The notes under the pieces are model-generated. The model did not search any database and was not told the DNA's origin. It saw nothing but the letters and a program-made list of their open reading frames with translations. A stretch of 6,235 nucleotides of DNA from an uncultured Actinomycetes bacterium. Lineage in GTDB: Bacteria; Actinomycetota; Actinomycetes; Nanopelagicales; Nanopelagicaceae. Location of the stretch: NCBI GenBank assembly GCA_903875815.1, contig CAIQXR010000223.1, positions 1 to 6,235 on the forward strand. Reading direction: 5' to 3'. Each line of letters opens with the position of its first letter. The stretch's first letter is position 1. Position numbers and translations under genes: made by a program. Below, piece after piece: positions 1 to 4,091 of this stretch.

Positions 1-161
1 ACTACTAAATCCGAAAGCAGGAAGGTGCGAAAATTTCCCACGTGCGCATCGCGATAAACCGTAGGGCCGCAGCAATAAATCGTGATGGCGCGATCAGAAT
101 CGTTGGGCAGGGGCTGAAGCTGGCGCGTCATGGTGTCGTAGAGGTGGAGTTGTGGGCTCAT
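1..161 (-). CDS. cysS: Cysteinyl-tRNA synthetase, N-terminal fragment (runs off left edge)
   Basis: Only the first 53 codons are in the window; the gene continues past base 1. The enzyme charges tRNA-Cys with cysteine in the cytoplasm using ATP. The fragment opens with a family-typical LYDTMTRQ (residues 7-14), followed by YCCGPTVY (29-36), whose Cys31 matches the first zinc-binding, cysteine-recognising Cys of the family, and HVGN (40-43), the HIGH-type ATP-binding signature. The next residues, FRTFLLSDLV, also fit. The mycothiol ligase MshC, a paralogue, has CGITPYDATHLGH here, so CysS is the better call. The ATG lies in an ATGA overlap with the stop of the upstream acetyltransferase gene, implying co-transcription and coupled translation. 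The CGPTVY/HVGNFRTF form differs from the CGATVQ/HIGH form I recall for Mycobacterium and Streptomyces CysS. Whether the rest of the protein is intact cannot be seen. Confidence 0.9.
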   Translation of the reverse strand, partial: MSPQLHLYDTMTRQLQPLPNDSDRAITIYCCGPTVYRDAHVGNFRTFLLSDLV

Positions 162-1141
162 GAATTGCGTTGCCCCCAAGTCCTAAATCGATAATCATGA
201 TGCTTGCGAAAGCCGAGCGATGTATAAAGATGGAGCGCCACGTGATTGGAACTATCCACCTGTAGGGCGATCTTATTGGCCGCAGTGCGATCGAGCACTT
301 CCTTCATAAGTACTCGTGACCAATTCTTACCTCGGTGCGTGGGCTTGATAAAGATAGCGGTCACAATTGCCCAGTCATCGAGCGTTGCGATGCGACCAGC
401 TGCGAATCCAACGCCATCGTGATCAACCAGGCAGATATAGCTGGCGGGATAACTACTCATGACTTCGAGGGCTTTCGAATTCTCCCTAATCTCTTGGAAG
501 AGTGGAGCTGGGTGGTCAAAATGCTTTACCGAGTAGGGCGCCTGACTCCCAGGAGAACCGGAAGGGAAGTGGCCTAGGGAGATGGCAGATTTATCGGCGA
601 CCATCATCTGGGCATCGATTGCGATCTGCCAGCCCTTCGCTTCCAAGATCTGATCCAATGTTTCAAAGCGAGGCAAGGTGAGTGCGATGGTTGGCGTAAG
701 TTTTCGCGTTCCAAAATATGCGATCAGAAAATCTAATTCCTCATCTAATGGCAGCACTGGGTCGGCGAACTCCGGGTCACCTGTGATTAAGACCGAGTTC
801 GATCGAAAGTTGTAGCCATCAGAAGTGCGATAGAGCCAGCCACCTCGCGCAACGATTTCCGATGCCGGCCAGGTCGTGGTGGAGAGGGCTTCGAGTTCGG
901 CAATGCGTAGCGATGCCGGCGCACCTTGGCCGGCCTGACGAGTGAGTTCTTCGATGACTCGCCAAGCAAGGATCTGGGTGGGATCAAAGGAATGGACGCT
1001 GCCATCCTTCTTAGTGATCTCGGTCGGAGCGGTGAGGGTCCCGAGCAAATCCCGAGCGCCATCGCTGGTTTTCAGTCGAATGCTATGGCGACGGCCGATC
1101 TCTGTGGGCGGCGGGTTTCCTACGCCTAGATCTGGCCTCAT
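158..1141 (-). CDS. GNAT-family N-acetyltransferase, Rv0428c-like
   Basis: This 327-residue protein has an acetyl-CoA-dependent acyltransferase fold at its C-terminus; the substrate is unknown. Residues about 18-62 (HSIRLKTSDG to ILAWRVI) resemble the small beta-barrel (SH3-like) domain that opens mycobacterial Rv0428c. A middle region follows with RIAELEALSTTTWPA and GGWLYRTSDGYNFRSNS, also typical of that group. The GNAT domain covers roughly 225-320: a beta strand IVTAIFIKP, then RGKNWSRVL at 270-278, where the usual RxxGxG/A acetyl-CoA loop has Asn273 and Ser275 in place of the small residues, then Asn299 and the LYTSLGF motif with Tyr306. The ATG at 1141 is the first start codon in the frame. 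Its AGGG sits too close for a good ribosome site, and a TACAGAAT stretch just upstream could be a -10 element for leaderless translation (inference). The stop overlaps the cysS start by 4 bases. The domain call is strong and the biological role open. Confidence 0.85.
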   Translation of the reverse strand: MRPDLGVGNPPPTEIGRRHSIRLKTSDGARDLLGTLTAPTEITKKDGSVHSFDPTQILAWRVIEELTRQAGQGAPASLRIAELEALSTTTWPASEIVARGGWLYRTSDGYNFRSNSVLITGDPEFADPVLPLDEELDFLIAYFGTRKLTPTIALTLPRFETLDQILEAKGWQIAIDAQMMVADKSAISLGHFPSGSPGSQAPYSVKHFDHPAPLFQEIRENSKALEVMSSYPASYICLVDHDGVGFAAGRIATLDDWAIVTAIFIKPTHRGKNWSRVLMKEVLDRTAANKIALQVDSSNHVALHLYTSLGFRKHHDYRFRTWGQRNS

Positions 1142-1221
1142 TGCCCTATTCTGTACCCATGGCGCAGGAAATGGCGCCCAGACTTTTCTACTAGTTCTAT
1201 CTTCATCTAAAGGAGCCGATC
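1142..1221. promoter_or_regulatory. Divergent promoter region between acetyltransferase gene and fdxA
   Basis: The 80 bases separate the minus-strand acetyltransferase gene from plus-strand fdxA, so both promoters should lie here. I cannot fix a convincing -35/-10 pair for either. For fdxA the AT-rich stretch around 1186-1200 (with TACTAG and TTCTAT) is the likeliest -10 area. On the minus strand TACAGAAT (about 1148-1155) is a weak candidate. The heptamer ATGGCGC occurs twice, at 1159-1165 and 1171-1177, exactly 12 bp apart, which could be a tandem operator. Confidence 0.5.
1209..1215 (+). promoter_or_regulatory. Ribosome binding site of fdxA
   Basis: AAAGGAG lies 6 bases before the GTG at 1222, a near-ideal Shine-Dalgarno site. 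It settles GTG as the start, and the resulting N-terminus (MTYVIAEPC) is the conserved one for this ferredoxin family. Confidence 0.85.
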
Positions 1222-1545
1222 GTGACCTACGTTATTGCCGAGCCATGTATCGATATCAAGGATAAGTCCTGCATCGAAGAGTGTCCCGTGGATTGCATCT
1301 ACGAGGGTGATCGCATGCTCTACATCCAACCCGATGAGTGCGTGGATTGTGGCGCCTGCGAACCGGTCTGCCCGGTCGAAGCTATCTACTACGAAGATGA
1401 CGTTCCCTCTGCCTGGAAAGAGTTCGGCAAAGTAGCGGGCGAATTCTTCGTCGAAATTGGTTCGCCTGGCGGTGCTAGCAAAGTTGGCGCAACCGGCAAG
1501 GATCACCCATCAGTAACTGCTCGTCCTGCAAAGGCAAGCGAGTAA
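1222..1545 (+). CDS. fdxA: Seven-iron ferredoxin (3Fe-4S and 4Fe-4S)
   Basis: A 107-residue soluble electron carrier, full length and very close in pattern to the actinobacterial 7Fe ferredoxins (FdxC, Rv1177 in M. tuberculosis). Eight cysteines are visible: 9, 17, 21, 25, 40, 43, 46 and 50. By comparison with Azotobacter ferredoxin I, Cys9, Cys17 and Cys50 should hold the 3Fe-4S cluster and Cys21, Cys40, Cys43 and Cys46 the 4Fe-4S cluster, with Cys25 non-ligating. The acidic segment YYEDDVP and the tail motif [10 protein letters not shown] are also family hallmarks. The start is GTG with a strong ribosome site. It heads a tight run with dapC (2 nt gap) and manB. The ferredoxin-dapC pairing is also found in Mycobacterium, although no redox step in the Dap pathway explains it; the redox partner is unknown. 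Confidence 0.97.
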   Translation: MTYVIAEPCIDIKDKSCIEECPVDCIYEGDRMLYIQPDECVDCGACEPVCPVEAIYYEDDVPSAWKEFGKVAGEFFVEIGSPGGASKVGATGKDHPSVTARPAKASE

Positions 1546-1547
1546 CA

Positions 1548-2615
1548 CTGAAACTTCCAGATTTTCCATGGGATGCCCTAGCGCCATATGGCGAACGGGC
1601 TCGCAATCACGCAGGTGGTTTGATCGATCTCTCCCAAGGAACCCCGGTAGATCCCACTCCTGACTTTATTCAACAAGCTCTGATTGAAGCCAGCGATTCA
1701 CCCCGCTATCCCGTAACCATCGGAACGCCAGAGTTGCGTGCTGCTATGAAAAAATGGGCGAGCGATGTACTGGGCGTTACTGGTGATTTCGATGTTCTTC
1801 CGACAATCGGATCAAAAGAGTTAGTTGCGTGGCTACCTACCATCCTTAAATCGCCTCGCGTTATTTATCCGAAAGTCGCATACCCCACCTATTTAGTCGG
1901 CGCGATGATCGCAGATGCACAAGCAATCGATGTCGATCTTGATGCCTCTACCTGGCCAGAAGCTGATCTTGCTTGGGTCAATTCACCATCAAACCCCACT
2001 GGGCAAATTCATTCCGAAGAAGAGCTTTCTGCCGTGATTGATTACTCCCGTCGCACTGGAGCAGTCATAGCCAGCGATGAGTGCTACCTCAATTTCTCCG
2101 CCGGGGCAGGTAAACCAGTTTCCATCCTGAAAGTAGCTGCGGGAAATAATAAGAATTTGTTGGCAGTTCACTCACTCTCCAAGCGCTCGAATCTTGCCGG
2201 CTATCGCGCCGCGCTCATCGTGGGCGACTCAGAATTGATTGGCCGAATTCGCGAAGTCCGAAAGCACGCCGGCATGATGGTGCCACTTCCCGTCCAACGG
2301 GCGATGACTGCTGCGTTGGCTGATGAGGCACATGTTCGCGAGCAAGCAGAGCGTTATCGCAATCGGCGTGGAATTTTGGCTCCCGCCTTGCGCGACGCTG
2401 GTTTTACCATCGAATTTTCTGACGCTGGTCTCTACATTTGGTGCACGAGAAATGAAGCCGATTGGGATTCGATTTCATGGTTGGCAGACTTGGGAATCTT
2501 GGCAACGCCTGGACATTTCTATGGCACCGAGAGCGCTCGCCATATTCGAGTGGCACTCACCGCAAGTGATGCGGCAATCAATGATGCCGCTGCGAGAATT
2601 CGGGCCGCGCTCTAA
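1548..2615 (+). CDS. dapC: N-succinyldiaminopimelate aminotransferase, probable CTG start
   Basis: A PLP-dependent class I/II aminotransferase that swaps the amino group between glutamate and N-succinyl-2-amino-6-ketopimelate in the succinylase branch of lysine and meso-diaminopimelate synthesis (cytoplasm). Starting at 1548 it is 355 residues, close to the usual length of actinobacterial DapC. Visible sites: NPTG with Asn149, SDECY with Asp177 (pyridine nitrogen) and Tyr180, the SLSKR signature with Schiff-base Lys212, and Arg334 in HIRVAL for the substrate carboxylate. No ATG, GTG or TTG exists in frame between an upstream TAG (1476) and TTG at 1620. Starting at TTG would remove the family-conserved KLPDFPWDALAPY segment, whose codons begin right after CTG 1548. 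I therefore place the start at CTG, two bases after the fdxA stop, with translation probably coupled. The function is nearly certain; the exact start codon is inference. Confidence 0.9.
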   Translation: MKLPDFPWDALAPYGERARNHAGGLIDLSQGTPVDPTPDFIQQALIEASDSPRYPVTIGTPELRAAMKKWASDVLGVTGDFDVLPTIGSKELVAWLPTILKSPRVIYPKVAYPTYLVGAMIADAQAIDVDLDASTWPEADLAWVNSPSNPTGQIHSEEELSAVIDYSRRTGAVIASDECYLNFSAGAGKPVSILKVAAGNNKNLLAVHSLSKRSNLAGYRAALIVGDSELIGRIREVRKHAGMMVPLPVQRAMTAALADEAHVREQAERYRNRRGILAPALRDAGFTIEFSDAGLYIWCTRNEADWDSISWLADLGILATPGHFYGTESARHIRVALTASDAAINDAAARIRAAL

Positions 2616-3598
2616 TGTCTTCCGCTCGCTCGGCCATTTTGTTAGTCGGTGGAATGGGTACTCGACTTCACCCATTGACTCTGCAAACGCCTAAACCGAT
2701 GTTGCCTGTTGCTGGTGTGCCTTTCACCGAACATCAAATTCGCAAAGCTCGCGAAGCAGGTATTACTGAGATCGTGCTTGCCACATCATTTAAAGCCGAA
2801 CTCTTCGAACCGTATTTTGGTGATGGCAGCGCCTTTGGCATCGCTATTAAATACGCGGTAGAAAAGGAGCCGTTAGGCACCGGCGGTGCAATCCGGAATG
2901 CGGCTGATTTGTTGAGTGGCGATGGCGCAGTAGCAATTTTCAATGGCGATGTCTTGAGTAGCCATGATTTGGCAGCCCAACTCGCTTTCCACGATTCCCA
3001 TCAGGCCGATGTCACGCTCTATCTCACTGAAGTTGCCGATGCACGTGCATTTGGCGCAGTAGAGCTCGATAGTGATAATCGAGTGTTGGCTTTCAATGAA
3101 AAGATGGAGAATCCACCCACCAACATTATTAATGCTGGGTGCTATACCTTCTCGCGATCTGCGCTAGCAAAAATTCCAGCGGGCCGAGTAGTAAGTGTGG
3201 AGCGCGAAACATTTCCGGATTTACTTAGTTCAGGCGCTCGTGTCTTTGGTTTTGTCGATCGTGGCTACTGGCTCGATATCGGTACTCCGGCTGCACTCCT
3301 TAAGGCGTCGGCCGATCTCATTTCCGGGAAGGCTTTTTCGGCTGCGACCCCACAATCCAATGGTGAATTTCTTGCCCTGGCGGGCGCGGTGGTGGATGCC
3401 AGCGCCACAGTAGACCAGGGCAGCGTTGTGGGCGCAGGGGCGCAGATCGGCGCCGGCGCTCGGATTTCTGGCTCGATCATCGGCGCTGGCGCAGTCGTGG
3501 GGGAGCGAGCGACGTTGATCAACTCGTTCGTCGCGCCCCATACCCACATCGATGCTGCTATATATTCAGAAGGAAACTTCTTCGGTTTCACCGAATAA
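2615..3598 (+). CDS. manB: Mannose-1-phosphate guanylyltransferase (GDP-mannose pyrophosphorylase)
   Basis: Makes GDP-mannose from mannose-1-phosphate and GTP, the mannosyl donor for lipids, glycans and glycoproteins. The 327-residue protein begins with the sugar-nucleotidyltransferase signature GGMGTRLHPLT (12-22) followed by TPKPMLP with Lys27. EPLGTGGAI is at 85-93 and FNGDVL carries the metal-binding Asp112. INAGCY and SVERETFP follow in the positions seen in mycobacterial ManB (Rv3264c), which supports GDP-mannose over the related glucose-1-phosphate enzymes. Residues from about 255 form a short left-handed beta-helix of hexapeptide repeats (VVDASA, VVGAGA, QIGAGA, IIGAGA, VVGERA). This tail is shorter than in the mycobacterial protein of about 359 residues. 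The ATG overlaps the dapC TAA by one base (TAATG), so translation is probably coupled. Some genomes call this gene manC. Sugar specificity is inferred from similarity. Confidence 0.88.
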   Translation: MSSARSAILLVGGMGTRLHPLTLQTPKPMLPVAGVPFTEHQIRKAREAGITEIVLATSFKAELFEPYFGDGSAFGIAIKYAVEKEPLGTGGAIRNAADLLSGDGAVAIFNGDVLSSHDLAAQLAFHDSHQADVTLYLTEVADARAFGAVELDSDNRVLAFNEKMENPPTNIINAGCYTFSRSALAKIPAGRVVSVERETFPDLLSSGARVFGFVDRGYWLDIGTPAALLKASADLISGKAFSAATPQSNGEFLALAGAVVDASATVDQGSVVGAGAQIGAGARISGSIIGAGAVVGERATLINSFVAPHTHIDAAIYSEGNFFGFTE

Positions 3599-3600
3599 GT

Positions 3601-3621
3601 GGATTTTTCCGCGATAAATCC
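3601..3621 (+). terminator. Weak hairpin after manB, possible terminator
   Basis: GGATTT (3601-3606) pairs with AAATCC (3616-3621) across a 9-base loop, directly after the manB stop. The stem is only 6 bp and AT-rich, and no run of T follows, so it may just be a 3'-end stabilising hairpin or chance. Confidence 0.2.
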
Positions 3622-3672
3622 GAGAATTCATACGAAATCGCTCCAAAATGACTAATTTCTTCGCTCACGGAC

Positions 3673-3701
3673 TTGACTCACAGGGATTACACCCGTGTAA
3701 T
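3673..3701 (+). promoter_or_regulatory. Sigma70-type promoter of whiB
   Basis: TTGACT (3673-3678) and TGTAAT (3696-3701) are separated by exactly 17 bases, a good match to the housekeeping sigma consensus. Transcription should begin near 3708, leaving a leader of about 46 nt before whiB. This means whiB is transcribed independently of the fdxA-dapC-manB operon. It is the best-formed promoter I can see in the window. Confidence 0.7.
3686..3701. promoter_or_regulatory. Perfect 7-bp inverted repeat on the -10 of the whiB promoter, probable operator
   Basis: ATTACAC-CC-GTGTAAT is a perfect dyad with a 2-bp spacer (16 bp in all). Its right arm contains the whole -10 hexamer TGTAAT and its left arm lies in the spacer. 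It is upstream of the expected transcript start, so it would act as a DNA site, not as an RNA hairpin. A dimeric protein bound here would block RNA polymerase. The binding protein is not identifiable from sequence; autoregulation by WhiB is one possibility. Confidence 0.5.
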
Positions 3702-3742
3702 TCTCCTAAGAAGCACAGCCATTCGAGGCGTGCCTAGCTTTT

Positions 3743-3750
3743 AGGGGGAG
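3743..3750 (+). promoter_or_regulatory. Ribosome binding site of whiB
   Basis: AGGGGGAG ends 3 bases before the ATG at 3754, with its G-rich core at about 5 bases. This favours that ATG over a second in-frame ATG at 3772, which lies in the variable N-terminal extension. Confidence 0.75.
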
Positions 3751-3753
3751 CGG

Positions 3754-4029
3754 ATGTCAGATCCACTACCAATGGCTCATTCACAGCAATCTTCTAACTC
3801 CGACATCGTCGAGCTATCCTGGCAGGAGCGCGCACTCTGCGCCCAGACCGACCCAGAAGCTTTCTTCCCTGAAAAGGGTGGTTCTACCCGCGAAGCCAAG
3901 CGCGTCTGCCTCTCCTGCGATGTCCGCGGTGAGTGCTTGGAATATGCCCTCGCTCATGATGAGCGCTTCGGTATCTGGGGTGGCCTCTCTGAGCGCGAAC
4001 GTCGTCGCCTCAAGCGCCGCTCAGCATAA
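3754..4029 (+). CDS. whiB: WhiB-family iron-sulfur transcriptional regulator (WhiB/WhiB2/WhmD type)
   Basis: A 91-residue actinobacteria-specific regulator that carries a 4Fe-4S cluster and works with the principal sigma factor; orthologues (Streptomyces WhiB, mycobacterial WhiB2/WhmD) are needed for septation and cell division. Residues 1-20 are a polar variable tail. The cluster ligands are Cys29, Cys52, Cys55 and Cys61 (C-x22-C-x2-C-x5-C). The turn GIWGG (73-77) follows, then a basic DNA-binding tail (RERRRLKRR, 81-89). WQERALCAQTDPEAFFPEKGGS and ECLEYALAHDERFGIWGG match the WhiB2 subgroup and not WhiB1/WblE, which has a different spacer between the first two cysteines. The gene has its own promoter with a palindrome on the -10. 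It sits next to manB and a glycosyltransferase; whiB2 and manB are also near each other in M. tuberculosis, supporting orthology. Confidence 0.95.
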   Translation: MSDPLPMAHSQQSSNSDIVELSWQERALCAQTDPEAFFPEKGGSTREAKRVCLSCDVRGECLEYALAHDERFGIWGGLSERERRRLKRRSA

Positions 4030-4091
4030 GTTCTGATCAGCTCTCTTTACATCTGTTGTATCAATTTTTTTCATAACAAGCGATAGGTCCG

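Noticed and set aside
1559..1600. Small separate gene between fdxA and the TTG of dapC
   Set aside because: The sequence there encodes the conserved N-terminus of DapC in the dapC frame, so it belongs to that gene.
1620..2615. dapC starting at TTG 1620
   Set aside because: It would omit the conserved FPWDALAPY segment encoded in frame upstream, and the AGGTGG stretch is almost adjacent to the TTG, too close for a ribosome site.
3647..3669. BldD-like half sites (AATGA ... TCACG) upstream of whiB
   Set aside because: Each half has a mismatch to the AGTGA/TCACC pattern and the spacing is loosely constrained, so chance is likely.
4065..4071. Run of seven T after whiB, possibly a Rho-independent terminator
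   Set aside because: No stable GC-rich stem precedes it. The CTGATCAG palindrome at 4033-4040 is 25 bases away and too short, so the T run alone is not evidence.
4046..4076. Possible promoter for the glycosyltransferase gene (TTTACA, then AT-rich sequence)
   Set aside because: No acceptable -10 hexamer lies at 16-18 bp from TTTACA; the gene may be read through from whiB or have a promoter I cannot define.
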